A stretch of DNA of 64,000 nucleotides, taken from positions 10,086,001 through 10,150,000 of the forward strand of contig JAWHQI010000019.1 in assembly GCA_033032865.1 (NCBI GenBank). The letters run 5' to 3'. The notes under the pieces were generated by a model that searched no databases, was not told the origin of the DNA, and saw only the letters and a program-made list of their open reading frames with translations. Shown here one piece after another: positions 8,288 through 18,370 of the stretch. The stretch's first letter is position 1. Each line of letters begins with the position of its first letter. The translations under genes and the position numbers were made by a program. The DNA comes from Dactylorhiza incarnata. Lineage: Eukaryota; Streptophyta; Magnoliopsida; Asparagales; Orchidaceae.

Positions 8288-9640
8288 TTGAGCTCGGCTC
8301 ACCGGAGGGGTGTTTAGTGGAGAAAGGTTCGTTCCCCACCTCGGGTCGAGTTCAGCTCGACTAGAGGTGTCGAGTCTCCCTCCACCTTCGGTCGAGCTTA
8401 GTCCGACCTCAGGTGTTGAGCTTTCTCCACCTCCTGTTGAGCTCGGCTCGCCGGAGGGGTGTTTAGTGGAGAAAGGTTCGTTCCCCACCTCGGGTCGAGT
8501 TCAGCTCGACTAGAGGTGTCGAGTCTCCCTCCACCTTCGGTCGAGCTTAGTCCGACCTCAGGTGTTGAGCTTTCTCCACCTCCTGTTGAGCTCGGCACGC
8601 CGGAGGGGTGTTTAGTGGAGAAAGGTTCGTTCCCCACCTCGGGTCGAGTTCAGCTCGACTAGAGGTGTCGAGTCTCCCTCCACCTTCGGTCGAGCTTAGT
8701 CCGACCTCAGGTGTTGAGCTTTCTCCACCTCCTGTTGAGCTCGGCTCGCCGGAGGGGTGTTTAGTGGAGAAAGGTTCGTTCCCCACCTCGGGTCGAGTTC
8801 AGCTCGACTAGAGGTGTCGAGTCTCCCTCCACCTTCGGTCGAGCTTAGTCCGACCTCAGGTGTTGAGCTTTCTCCACCTCCTGTTGAGCTCGGCTCTCCG
8901 GAGGGGTGTTTAGTGGAGAAAGGTTCGTTCCCCACCTCGGGTCAAGTTCAACTCGACTAGAGGTGTTGAGTTTCCCTCCACTTTCGGTCGAGCTTAGTCC
9001 GACCTCAGGTGTTGAGCTTTCTCCACCTCCTGTTGAGCTCGGCTCACCGGAGGGGTGTTTAGTGGAGAAAGGTTCATTCCCCACCTCGGGTCGAGTTCAG
9101 CTCGACTAGAGGTGTCGAGTCTCCCTCCACCTTCGGTCGAGCTTAGTCCGACCTCAGGTGTTGAGCTTTCTCCACCTCCTGTTGAGCTCGGCTCGCCGGA
9201 GGGGTGTTTAGTGGAGAAAGTTTCGTTCCCCACCTCGGGTCGAGTTCAGCTCGACTAGAGGTGTCGAGTCTCCCTCCACCTTCGGTCGAGCTTAGTCCGA
9301 CCTCAGGTGTTGAGCTTTCTCCACCTCCTGTTGAGCTCGGCTCGCCGGAGGGGTGTTTAGTGGAGAAAGGTTCGTTCCCCACCTCGGGTCAAGTTCAACT
9401 CGACTAGAGGTGTTGAGTTTCCCTCCACTTTCGGTCGAGCTTAGTCCGACCTCAGGTGTTGAGCTTTCTCCACCTCCTGTTGAGCTCGGCTCACCGGAGG
9501 GGTGTTTAGTGGAGAAAGGTTTGTTCCCCACCTCGGGTCGAGTTCAGCTCGACTAGAGGTGTCGAGTCTCCCTCCACCTTCGGTCGAGCTTAGTCCGACC
9601 TCAGGTGTTGAGCTTTCTCCACCTCCTGTTGAGCTCGGCT
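8288..9640 (+). repeat. 149-bp tandem array, about nine copies
   Basis: Units contain GGAGGGGTGTTTAGTGGAG, CGAGTTCAGCTCGACTAGAG and GTCCGACCTCAGGTGTTGAG. Spacing is exactly 149 bp from 8310 to 9353. Adjacent copies differ by a few substitutions; the units near 8940 and 9390 share the same variants (GGGTCAAGTTCAACTCG), indicating block duplication of 3 units. Confidence 0.95.
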
Positions 9641-9828
9641 CGTCGGAGGGGTGTGTATAGGAGAAGGGTTTTCCCTTCGTCTCAAAGTAATTTCAGCTGA
9701 AAAGCTTGGCAGAGGTTCCCCGATGACGGATCCTTTCGTGGATTCCCCTAAGGTCCCACCTACTCGTCAAATAGGTGGGTTGGACTTTCTTTCCGAGCTT
9801 GGGGCAAGCTCGCAAAGAGCGGGGATTG

Positions 9829-10757
9829 TGTACAACCCTCATATTTCCCGAGTCGGTGCGACCCGACTCGGATGAAGCCAAGATAGCAAGGGTGGCCAGG
9901 ACGGACAAAACGACCACATGGGGCGGTCGAAACCGACCAAGGCAAAGAGAGGCCGCGGGGAAGGCGGGGGGAGCACCCGCTCCCCCGACTCTCTTCGGGC
10001 GAGTGGGAGGGGCCTCCCACTCGCCAATCACCCTTAGGCGAGTGGGAGAGACCCTCCCACTCACCCGGGCGAGTGGGAGGGGCCCTCCCACTCGCCGGGC
10101 GAGTGGGAGTGGGAGGGGCCCTCCCACTCGCCGGGCGAGTGGGAGGAGCCCTCCCACTCGCCGGCCACCTTGGGGGCGAGTGGGAGGGGCCCTCCCACTC
10201 GCCACCCCCCTTTGGGCGAGTGGGAGGGATTCCCCCACTCGCCCGGTACATTGGGGGGAGACCGGCATGGCCTCCCGTGAGGGGGGAAGTGGGCATCTCG
10301 AGTCCCACTCGCTCCCCCTCATGCGTTGATCGTTCGTGGTCATGGTTGGACTGCGGATAGCAGGATCTTGGCTATCCGCAGTCCCTTTTTTGGAAAGTCT
10401 ATAAATAGACCCCCATGGGCATCTTGGGAAGGGTTGGTTCCTACCCCCTCCCTCGCGTGTGAGCAAGCACTACCCCTCCCCTCCCCTTGACGTTGAAGGT
10501 GGTCGGTGAGGTGTTCCTTAGTGCCCTCCAAGGTGCCCAGGCTCAGCATTGGCTTGGGAGGGGAAGCGCTCTAAGATCTTCCGGGTATGTGGTGGGACCT
10601 CCTCGCTGAAGCTTAAGGGGTTCGTTTCTAGACTCAAGTGCTCTTCAAGGGCAAGTTCTCCTAGTTCTTAGTGACTGGTCAAGGGTCTCGCTCAGGTCAA
10701 GTAAGGGTTAGCTGCATCCCCCTTGCGAACGTCGAAACCGGGTTACTGGTTTCAACA
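9829..10757 (+). mobile_element. 3' LTR of the tandem-array element
   Basis: 929 bp, 66 bp longer than its 5' partner because two extra palindrome units were gained around 10075-10140. Preceded by the purine tract AGAGCGGGGA (9816-9825) and followed by the GTGAA duplication. Confidence 0.9.
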
Positions 10758-11520
10758 GTGAAGGCTCGCTGGATGTTCTTGAAGTGGAAGAGTGCATCCT
10801 TCACGTTGCATAAGCGTTGATCCGGCTCTCCTTGAATTCTTTGTCTGAAACTTGTGTTGGAGAAGATGGTCCGGAAATATGGCCCTTGCAGAGATTATCA
10901 AGTGCTGGAATAGGTCTCTCCAAAGTCAGTAGTAAGAGACATCGAAATCATATGATTTATAGACTTTGAGCTAATGCTGGCGTTAAGTTCTAACTCCGGG
11001 CGTTGACCATGTATAGAAAAAAATTGATGGCTCGGATCTTCAAAAGAGGTAGGAGATTCTGCACTTTAGGAATTGTTTTATTTTAGGCAATACTAACGCC
11101 GGCGTTAAGGATAACGCGGGCGTTGGGCAAATCATTCCTAAAGTTCCACCTGCAATCACTGCTGCTTTCTCCTTGCCAAATTAGTCAAACGAATAGCGCC
11201 CAACGTTAAGACCTAACGCCTGGCGTTGAGTTTCTTTCTCCTTTTAATCAGCTGGCACGTTATTTCGTCGATCGGCATCTCATCCCGTCAATCGGCATCC
11301 CGTCCCGTCGATTCGCTAGCGCCCAGCGTTAAGACCTAACGCCTGGCGTTAGACAACTTTCAATCCTTCTGCTTGTGGTTAGTGCCAGACCATTATTGCA
11401 GCAACCTGGTGTCATATCTGTCCAAACCTGCATGCTAAAAACACAATGGCAAACAAGATCAAATACAAGTAGGATTTGTTATTCTCAAATAAAAGGGATG
11501 CGGAAAACCATGTTCCAACA
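10758..11520 (-). mobile_element. Copia-B LTR, second piece
   Basis: Continues the LTR broken at 4379, matching about 44460-45131 and 51490-52165 and ending CATGTTCCAACA. It is rich in AACGCC/GGCGTT palindromes (11090-11350). Beyond 11520 the sequence switches abruptly to gypsy gag, so 11521-11525 (GAGCC) should be one copy of the target duplication of this copia-B insertion. Confidence 0.85.
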
Positions 11521-12064
11521 GAGCCGACACTTGAAAGCATCTGACATCGGCCGGATGGAGACTGAGTCCTCGAACGACTGCAAGTGTTAAACAGGGTCAT
11601 CCTTGCCGCAGTAGTAGACACTGTCCCACTCCCTAAACCCTTCCGGGACTAGTGCGGAAAGCCCCTGCTCGCAAAAAGGACTACTCCTGCTCGTGGTCCT
11701 CTCTTGCTCGACTCATCCTACGACTTCTCTCGCAGGACCCGAGCTCACCAGAGCCGCGCTCGCTGGAGCCGTGCTCGCTAGGGCTGCGCTCGCCAGAGCA
11801 GCGCTCGCTGGAAAAGAGCTCTAGCTCGAAGTGGTCTCGCCCTGCTACTGCCACTTCCTTCCCCGCCCTTCCCCCCGGGGTACACTCGCCGAATCCCGGA
11901 GGGGGGAGCACCTGAGGTGCTGGGGTCATGAACTCGCTTTGCACCGCGGAGAAGGCGAGACCGATGCTCTCGAGGACCTCTCTCCTGAAGTCCACGAACA
12001 TCCCCAGCGTCACTGCTGGCTGCGAGCCGCCAAACTCATCTCCCTGCTCTTCCCCTCCCACCAT
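11521..12064 (-). pseudogene. gag remnant of minus-strand Tat-type element
   Basis: From the ATG at 12064 the protein resembles the N-terminus of the gag at 16826: a GGEEQGDEF start, then FVDFRREVLESIGL, then APQVLPPPGFGE and GGRAGKE. A stop near 11681 ends the first 127 codons. A +1 shift then recovers sequence matching the capsid-like part (DAFKCRL at the left end) through one further stop. It is disabled by at least one frameshift and a nonsense codon and truncated by the copia-B LTR. Gag forms the particle that packages the element's RNA. Confidence 0.7.
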
Positions 12065-12610
12065 GACACTTCCTTGAAACTTTCTTGCACCAGCTACTAT
12101 CCACGCTCACCGCACCAAAAATGTTGGAACCGGGATTCAGCCCAACGAGGAGTTCGGACCCCAAAGATGGGTGCAACTCGAGCTTACTGATCCCTTGAAG
12201 CAACCTGACTGAAGACTTAGAACAGAGATACTTGGTAACAGTGTCACTACAAGAGAGGGCGTCTACAGCAACGTTTTTTTTTGCGGCGCTTTTAAAATCG
12301 TTGCCATAGATTTTAATTATTGTGACGCTTTGGTACAAGCGCCGTAATAGGTGCTATTTTTTACGGCGTTTTTACGTAAAAACGTCGCCATAGCTAAAAA
12401 AAAATTTCCCGCTGCATTTTCCACTTGCGCGCCACACATTTACGCTATTCAAGATTTCTTTAATCCCTCTGTACACTACCCCATCTTCCACAATTATCTT
12501 GCGCCGCGACCTACCAGCTTGCAGGGTGCAAGTCCCGGAGATGTATACCTTCACCTCTCCAACTTCAGCAATCGGCTTCCAAAGGAGACGACAAGGTTCT
12601 GGATCTACAG

Positions 12611-12812
12611 TTGCCGGGGAACGGAGGCGGAGGAATGTCGCCGGGGAACGGAGGCGGAGGAATGTCGCCGGCGCTCGACCGTCTGTCGTCTTTGAATACG
12701 CCACTGATGGGGAAGAAGCGGCCACAGGGTCTGCCGAGGAGCTCGACCGCCAGAGCTAATTCGCTCACGCCGCCCTGTCGTCTCGCGGCAGAATCATGTC
12801 AGTTAGTGAAGT
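12611..12812 (+). pseudogene. Captured first-exon fragment of MES-like gene, copy A
   Basis: An 88-codon open frame starts MPGNGGGGMSPGNGGGG (an in-frame duplication of a 27-bp unit) and continues through LDRLSSL, GKKRP, LPRSSTARANSLT and QLV. The order Asp-Arg-Ser-Ser-Ser, Lys-Lys, Ser-rich, Leu-Val matches what I recall of the plastid-targeted N-terminal extension of plant MES11-like methylesterases, and it parallels copy B. The downstream frame loses similarity, so it is a fragment. On its own it encodes no catalytic residues. Confidence 0.5.
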
Positions 12813-13050
12813 CGATTAGAATTAATGTTGATTCAAGAGTTGAAATGCATGTTCTACAAAATGTTCAGAATCAATAAATCTAACAATTTTCAAAATGTAT
12901 TCTGTACCTTGGACCCCATAGCCTCTGATCTAAGTTGAGAAAGGTGGAACAGCGTCGTTAATAGATAGATAACTACAACTCAAAAACATAATCTTATGGT
13001 AAAAATGACTTTTTTGCCTTTTTTTACTGCATCAGAAGTCTGAGGACTGC

Positions 13051-13191
13051 GGCGGAGGGATAGAGCTTGAGCTCGACCGCTCATCGTCGTTGATGGGGCA
13101 GAAGAAGCCACTGGGGATGCTGGAGAGCTCGAGAACTAGAGCTCGGTCAGTCGCCGACCGTGCCATCTCGCAACAGGAGCTTGTCAATCAA
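13051..13191 (+). pseudogene. Captured first-exon fragment of MES-like gene, copy B
   Basis: Reads LDRSSSLMGQKKPLGML, then SSRTRARS and QQELVNQ, and ends exactly at a plant-like splice donor (CAA then GTGAGTTCT at 13192). It aligns with copy A block by block but differs widely, so the two came from different paralogues or diverged long ago. The LVNQ-donor junction fits the exon boundary I recall for MES11-like genes. It is non-functional as it stands. Confidence 0.5.
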
Positions 13192-13479
13192 GTGAGTTCT
13201 TGAAATTGATTATGGTTCATTTAAACATGATCCATAAAATGATGTTTTTTTCAAGCATGTTCTATTTGTGCATAAAAGAAATTATCATTTTAAAGGATAT
13301 GGAAGGTGTTCTAAGAGTTTAAAATCGAACGTGATATTAATGGATCAAAATCAATAAATTTATTATTTTGAAAGCGTGTCTCTATCTTGAAGAAAACTTT
13401 AGTTTTGATTTCTACTCAACGGGCCGTTGGATAACCATTGGGAAATTTCAAAAAGATTTTTTTTTTTGTTGAAGGTGGA

Positions 13480-13855
13480 GCTGATGCTGGATTTGAAGTC
13501 ACTGCAGTAAACCTTACTGGATCAGGAATTCATTCTTTTGACACCAACAACATTACAAATCTTCCCCAATACATAAAGCCGTTGACTAATTTCCTTGAAA
13601 AGCTTGGTGATACTGAGAAGGTCAGCATTCTTCCTTCTAAATTAAGATTGAACATCTTGCATGATTTCTTTGTATGCAAAGGTGTTTCATGTTTTTTATT
13701 CGACCATAGCTTTAATTCAGACTTCAGAGTAAGTTTCTACAAACAAAAAAAAAGCTGTTTAGAAGAGCATAATGCTGTAAGTTTTCACATTTTACAGGTG
13801 ATACTGGTTGGGCATGACTTTGGTGGTGCCTGCATCTCATATGCCATGGAAGCAG
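13480..13855 (+). pseudogene. Captured MES-like alpha/beta-hydrolase exons 2 and 3 with their intron
   Basis: Exon-like 13480-13620 encodes FEVTAVNLTGSGIHSFDTN and further MES-type sequence up to LGDTEK. A GT...AG intron follows (13621-13797, 177 bp, T-rich before ACAG), then VILVGHDFGGACISYAME. These are core alpha/beta-hydrolase blocks of plant methylesterases. The nucleophile-elbow serine is Asp (GHDFGG), as in the MES11-15 subgroup to my knowledge. Similarity stops after YAME, so the lid and the catalytic His region are missing. Unspliced, the intron brings stops. A retained intron shows DNA-level capture, not an mRNA copy. Confidence 0.75.
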
Positions 13856-14021
13856 GAACATGTTTAGCAATGGCCAGAAGTTGACGATATGCCATCTCTT
13901 GCAATTATTTATTAGAATGGCCAGAAGTTGACATTTAGTTTTACTGATGGGAGAAGAATGACAGTGCATGGGGCTCAATCAAACAGCATATCCAACCAAC
14001 AAATTTTTTTTTTTTTAAAAA

Positions 14022-14473
14022 TAGTATTTGCGGCGCTTTTAAATAAAAGCGCCGCGAATTCTCACAGGATACCACAACGCTTTTACTGAAAAGCGCCGCG
14101 AATTCTGATAGGCTACCGCAACGCTTTTACGAAAAAGCGCCGCAATGCTCTACCGCTACGCTCGCAATGCCGACGCTTTAGCGGCGTTTTTCAAAACGCG
14201 GCGGAATCTTTCGCTACGCTTGAAAAGCGCCGCCGAAAGCCAAGAAAAGCGTGGCTTGCAGAAAAGCGCCGCATATTCTGACAGGATACCACAACGCTTT
14301 TACTGAAAAGCGCCGCGAATTCTGATAGGCTACCGCAACGCTTTTACGAAAAAGCGCCGCAATGCTCTACCGCTACGCTCGCAATGCCGACGCTTTAGCG
14401 GCGTTTTTCAAAACGCGGCGGAATCTTTCGCTACGCTTGAAAAGCGCCGCCGAAAGCCAAGAAAAGCGTGGCG
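14022..14473 (+). repeat. CACTA subterminal repeat block with ~190-bp tandem duplication
   Basis: GCGGCG/CGCCGC motifs with A/T runs recur every 20-30 bases. The segment from about 14082 to 14265 (CACAACGCTTTTACTGAAAAG onward) is repeated almost exactly at about 14290-14473. Subterminal repeats are the usual transposase-binding sites of CACTA elements. Confidence 0.8.
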
Positions 14474-15095
14474 GTAGACCCATTTTGTTGTAGTGTGTGG
14501 AGGTCCCACTACACACCCGAAAGATCGTAGAGCGCTTCCCCTCTTAAGCTAAGAACTAAAGACGGGCACCTTGGAGAGATTTGAGAACGCTAACCAAAGA
14601 TGACCTCAGGAGAGAGAAGTTAAAAAGAAGTCCTCTCCAAAGGTGCCCTTAGGGTCTTATTTATAGTTTTCCTGAACTGGTCTGCCGATAGCGGGATTCC
14701 GCCTTTTGGTTTTACTAAACGCACGCCAATTTGTCCTGCTAACAGCCAAACTCCGCTATTCTGAAGGGCTATTAGCAGCCCACCAGGGGCAGAAGGGTAA
14801 TTTCACCTCCTTAGCCCCTAAGCAAGTGGCCTGCGAGAGTGCCACTCCTAACTCTTCTCGCGAGTTTCCTCGCGAGTAATGCTCGTGAACCCTCCCTAGG
14901 CGAGATGCCCGTGAAGGCCCTGCTCGCCTTTCTTCTGACGACGACCATCCAGGCCAGGCCCCGCATGGCCCCTCTGCGAGATCGCCCTATCTCGCCTCGC
15001 CTGGCTCTCGTGACTCCTTCGTGGCCAAATGGCCAATTCCAGCCTAATTCACACATCTTCGAGCCTGACCCCCCAGGCGAACATGGGGTTGTACA

Positions 15096-15358
15096 AAATT
15101 CATATTCATCTTTTTCAAATTATTAAAGTGAAAGATTGTTAGGTGAATAATGAATATATAAATATATATATAATGAGAAAATATTTTTCGTTATTTTGAA
15201 ATGTTTTGTAAAATTTTCTCTTTGATTTTTCAATATTAACCAAAACACATATAAAATTTTCTGAAAGCAAACATAGTGACGATTAAAGTAGAAGAATAAT
15301 TATTCATAAATTAATATTTAGAGAAATCAAAGTTTTTTTAAGAAAATAGGTTACCGCC
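15096..15358 (-). mobile_element. Copia-B internal fragment, left part
   Basis: AT-rich sequence (TTCATATTCATC...) matches about 48215-48375 of the complete copia-B element. It is bounded on the left by the minus-strand Tat-type LTR and on the right by the big Tat element. It continues at 35186. Confidence 0.65.
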
Positions 15359-16769
15359 TGTATAACCCCGACATTCGCCAGGCGAGGAGGCACGGTTTAG
15401 GAGGGCAACCGGATGAAGGAAGTAATAAGAGATGGAAGCCTTTTGGCCAAAGACCTCGCGGGAGGGACATTGGAGAAGTCTCTCTCGGAGGGCTCGCCGA
15501 GAGGAGAGCGAGAAGGGTCGGCGAGATAAACGCTCGCAGGCAGTTTGAGAAAATCTTCCTAAGCTCGACAAAAGGAGTACCGCGTTCGACGAACTCTCCC
15601 GAGTTCGTCGAGCTCACCAGTGGTCGTCGAGCTCACCCCTATTCGGCAAAATCATCAGAAGTCGACGAAGTGTACTATGCTCATTAAAGACAAAGGGATG
15701 GTCTCGTAAGAGGAGTCGCGAGATCCGGACCTCGGCAGATATCTTCAAAAGACTGGGCCAAGCGAGGGCTGGCAAACCAATACCTCGCAGGCCGCTGGCA
15801 GAGGAGACCTATGTTCAGTAAAGAGGTGTCCAGCGAAATGTGTTCAGTGCGCAGCAAAGTCAATAGGCAATCTCGCAGGAAGGCTCGCGAGTTTAGAGCC
15901 TCAGCGTCCGGCGAGTTCAATTCTGCGTTCAACGAATGTCGAACGGAGCTCAGCATTCGTCGGATGACGCCCGACGAACAAAATATTTTCTATAACAACG
16001 CTCGACAAATTACAGCAGGGAAGCAACGGTCGACGAACTGCCCGTCTCAGCGGTCAGCGAACAATTTAGCATTCTGCATTCGTCGAGCTCGTCTGTGATC
16101 GGCAAAGTGCCCTGCGTTCGACAAAAGGTGTGTTGAGCTCGATAAAGTCAGGAGGCGGTCTCGCAGGAAGGCTCGCGAGACCAAACCTCGGCAAATACCG
16201 CCAGAATGGGCCAGCGAGGTCCTCGCAAGGCGGTCGCCTAGGAGAGGCATCGCGAGCAGGGGTCGCGAGAAGGCCCGCGAGAGCTTCGGCAGTAAGGTTC
16301 TCGCAGTTCCTTGCCCATAGGTTGATAGAGCCAAATTACCCTTTTACCCCTAGTGGTCTGCCTTTAGCCCCTCCAAACAGCGGAGTTTGGCTATTAGAAG
16401 GCCCATTTGGGGTGCGGATAGTAAAATCAAAAGGCGGAATCCTGCTATTTGCAGGCCAGATCAGAAAATCTATAAATAAGACCTAATGGGCACCTTTGGA
16501 GAGGACTTCACTTTAGCTTCTCTCTCCCCGGGCTCTCCTTGGCTAGCATTTCTAGAGCTCTCCAAGGTGCCCGAGTCTCAGCTTTGGCTTGGGAGGGGAG
16601 CGCTCAACGATCTTCCGGGTTAGTGGAGGGACCTCCTCGCTGTGACTAAGGTCTTAGTCATTTTCCTAGTCTTCAGTCTACCTTCTCCAAGGGATCAGTG
16701 AGGGCTAGCTGCCCCTCATTTCGGTGAGGGCCCCGAGCTCCACAAGAGGCTGAGAAATCGGTTTCAACA
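15359..16769 (+). mobile_element. 5' LTR of Tat element
   Basis: 1,411 bp, TG...CA. Contains a TCGACGAA-type motif cluster (15580-16150), including a perfect 11-bp stem hairpin at 15586-15611, and a TATA box at 16471-16478 (ATCTATAAATAAG). The primer-site leader TTTTGGTGCAGTGAGCG follows at 16770; I could not assign its tRNA. Confidence 0.9.
16471..16478 (+). promoter_or_regulatory. TATA box of Tat 5' LTR
   Basis: TATAAATA; transcription would start near 16505, about 265 bases before the primer site. Confidence 0.6.
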
Positions 16770-16825
16770 TTTTGGTGCAGTGAGCGTGGAGCGTGGCTGG
16801 TCCAAGAAAGTTCAAAGGAGCAGAT

Positions 16826-18360
16826 ATGGCAGGAGGCGAGGATCAAGGCGAGGTGTTCATCGAGTCACCGCAGGTGGTGATGCCGAGGATGTTCGCAGAT
16901 TTCAGGAGGGAGGTGATTGACACCTTCGGGCTCACGGTCGCGGTGCTGCGGAGTGAGTTTGCGACCCCAGCACCTCAGGCGACACTTCCCCCAGCAGCGA
17001 TTGGCGAGAACGCCCAGGGAGGAAGGGCAGGAAAGGAAATCGCTGGAGGTTCAGTCCAAGACTTGGAGGGGCGAGTGCGGTTCGCCAGCCCGGTGAGCTC
17101 TATGCCGGCGAGCTCTGTGCCGGCGAGCGCGGTGCAGGCGAGCGCGCACCCGTAGGATGTAGAGACTGTGGGAGTGGTCCAGGCGAACACCGTTCTCGCG
17201 AGCGTAGTCCCCGCGAGCCCGAGTCTGGCGAGAGAGCTCAGGGGGCGTGTGGAGCGAGAAAGGATGGCAGAAGGGGGAAGTCCCTTCTACGAGTTAGTTC
17301 TTTCTGCACCTGTCCCGGCAGGGTTCGGAGAGTGGGACAGGGTGTACAACAACGGCAGGGATGACCCTGTCCAACATCTCCAGTCTTTTGAGGACTCGAT
17401 CTCTATCAGGACGATGTCAGATGCTTTCAAGTGTCGGCTCTTCGTCGTCACCCTTAATGAAAAGGCCAGGGTCTGGTTCCATCAACTCCCTATAGGGTCG
17501 ATCTACGCCTTTGATGATTTGCGCCGAAGTTTCCTGCTGTGATTCTCAACTGCAAAGAAGAGGATGAAGGACGCTGAGTCTCTCTTCAAAGTGAAGCAGG
17601 AACCCAAGGAGTCGTTGGCTCGTTATGTGGATAGGTTCCAGGAAGAAGTGCTGCTCACTCAGGAGATGCCTGGGTTTGCACTCCAGCTCGCGTTCATGGT
17701 CGGGCTGAGGAAAGTTTCTTCAAAATGGCTCTGAAGAGGAAGGCCCCCGTCTCCTACGAGGAGCTGATGGAGAGGGTGGCGAAGGAAATCGAAAGTGAGG
17801 AGGCCAACCTGGAATTCACCAAGTGGCTAGCAAAGCTCAGCGAGCCGGAGGTCTGGCAGCAAGAGGTGAGGAGAAGGGAAGAGCTCGGGGCCCCGGAGGG
17901 GGAGTGGAGGCATCATGGCGGAGGAATGAAAGACCAGGGAAGGGGTTACGCCCTAGGGAGGGGTAACTTCAATGGGGGTCAAGGAAGACCCCATCAGTTG
18001 GGATGGAGGAAGGGTCCGAGGCCGATGCCTCCTCCACCCCAGCAAGCCATGGCAATCAGGCGGGGAAGAGGAGGAAGAGGAAGGAGAGAAGAGGCAAGAG
18101 AAGAAGCAGGAGCGGGGAGGAGAAGAAGGAATAGGACGACGGAGGCCGAGGCAGGGGAGGTGACGCTGCCGTACTGTGACTTCCATGATGAGGAAGGTCA
18201 CACGACGGCCACCTGCCCAGAGTTCCTAGAGACAAAAAGAGCCCGAGTGCCCGGGCCGCGACAGCAGCAACCGGTTAGGATTGAGGAGGTTGAGCCTCAG
18301 GAGGAGGAGGAAAGGTGCGAGGACCGGGCCGATTTGGGGTCCAGAGGGGGATCAGAGTGA
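16826..18360 (+). pseudogene. Tat gag, disabled
   Basis: The ATG at 16826 (MAGGEDQGEVF) is chosen because the minus-strand relative begins the same way. The frame reads FADFRREVIDTFGL, Ala/Pro/Ser-rich sequence, an in-frame TAG (17153), then a capsid-like retrotransposon gag region with FEDSISIRTMSDAFKCRLF and ARVWFHQLPIGSI. A TGA (17540) interrupts it, then a frameshift near 17715. The last part (17725-18360) has EELMERVAKEIESEE and a knuckle CDFHDEEGHTTATC at about 18176, a C-x2-H-x4-H-x4-C variant typical of Tat gag. Gag would assemble particles and bind RNA. At least two stops and one shift make it a pseudogene. Confidence 0.8.
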
Positions 18361-18370
18361 TCCATGGGGG

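Larger units (their letters stand above)
4380..10757 (+). mobile_element. Complete non-autonomous gypsy-derived LTR element with giant tandem arrays
   Basis: LTRs at 4380-5242 and 9829-10757 begin TGTA(T/C)AACCCTC, end GGTTTCAACA and differ at only about nine base substitutions besides repeat-copy differences. The 5-bp duplication GTGAA flanks both ends (4375-4379, 10758-10762). After the 5' LTR comes the leader TGGTGCGGTGAGCG, the same as in the Tat-type elements here. A purine tract AGAGCGGGGA precedes the 3' LTR. Only a short gag-like remnant remains; no protease, reverse transcriptase or integrase is present. Most of the 4.6-kb interior is three tandem arrays. It probably depends on a Tat-type relative for its proteins, and the near-identical LTRs suggest a recent insertion. 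Confidence 0.92.
12245..14495 (+). mobile_element. Non-autonomous CACTA transposon carrying MES-like gene fragments
   Basis: Ends are CACTACAAGA and TTGTTGTAGTG (complement CACTACAACAA), flanked by the 3-bp duplication TGT (12242-12244 and 14496-14498), as expected for the CACTA superfamily. The first 30 bases match the complement of the last 30 imperfectly (GTCTAC(A/C)GC(A/C)ACG is shared). Subterminal regions are packed with GCGGCGCTTTT/AAAAGCGCCGC motifs. No transposase is present in 2,251 bp. The interior holds exon-like pieces of a methylesterase-type gene, so it appears to have captured host DNA and must move, if at all, with transposase from a relative. Confidence 0.92.
11521..15095 (-). 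mobile_element. Tat-type gypsy element, minus strand, 5' part
   Basis: On the minus strand this reads LTR (15095 down to 12122, interrupted by a CACTA element), the primer-site leader shared with the plus-strand Tat element (GGTGCGGTGAGCGTGG), then gag, cut at 11521 by the copia-B LTR. The rest should lie left of the window. At 15095/15096 it abuts copia-B internal sequence, so it inserted there; the right-hand duplication would be AAATT (15096-15100). Confidence 0.8.
12122..15095 (-). mobile_element. 5' LTR of minus-strand Tat-type element, split by CACTA insertion
   Basis: On the minus strand it runs from TGTACAACCCCATG (15095) to GGTTCCAACA (12122). Without the CACTA insertion and its duplication the LTR is about 720 bp. 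A TATA box (TATAAATA on the minus strand) lies at 14658-14665, and the segment around 14500-14650 matches the promoter-proximal part of the LTR at 16490-16630. Confidence 0.8.

Noticed and set aside
6597..8339. 580-codon minus-strand frame and overlapping plus-strand frames of 358 and 137 codons
   Set aside because: They arise because the 45-bp repeat is a multiple of three and lacks stops in several frames. Several overlapping long frames on both strands argue against coding.
8310..9556. Series of 67- and 79-codon frames on both strands
   Set aside because: They repeat every 149 bp with the tandem unit; no initiation context or domain.
13438..13884. A functional host methylesterase gene
   Set aside because: Only exon fragments are present, inside a CACTA element, without catalytic His region, lid or continuous frame.
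17953..18201. Minus-strand frames opposite the Tat gag
   Set aside because: Shadows of a purine-rich coding strand; no antisense gene signals here, unlike at 24147-33576.
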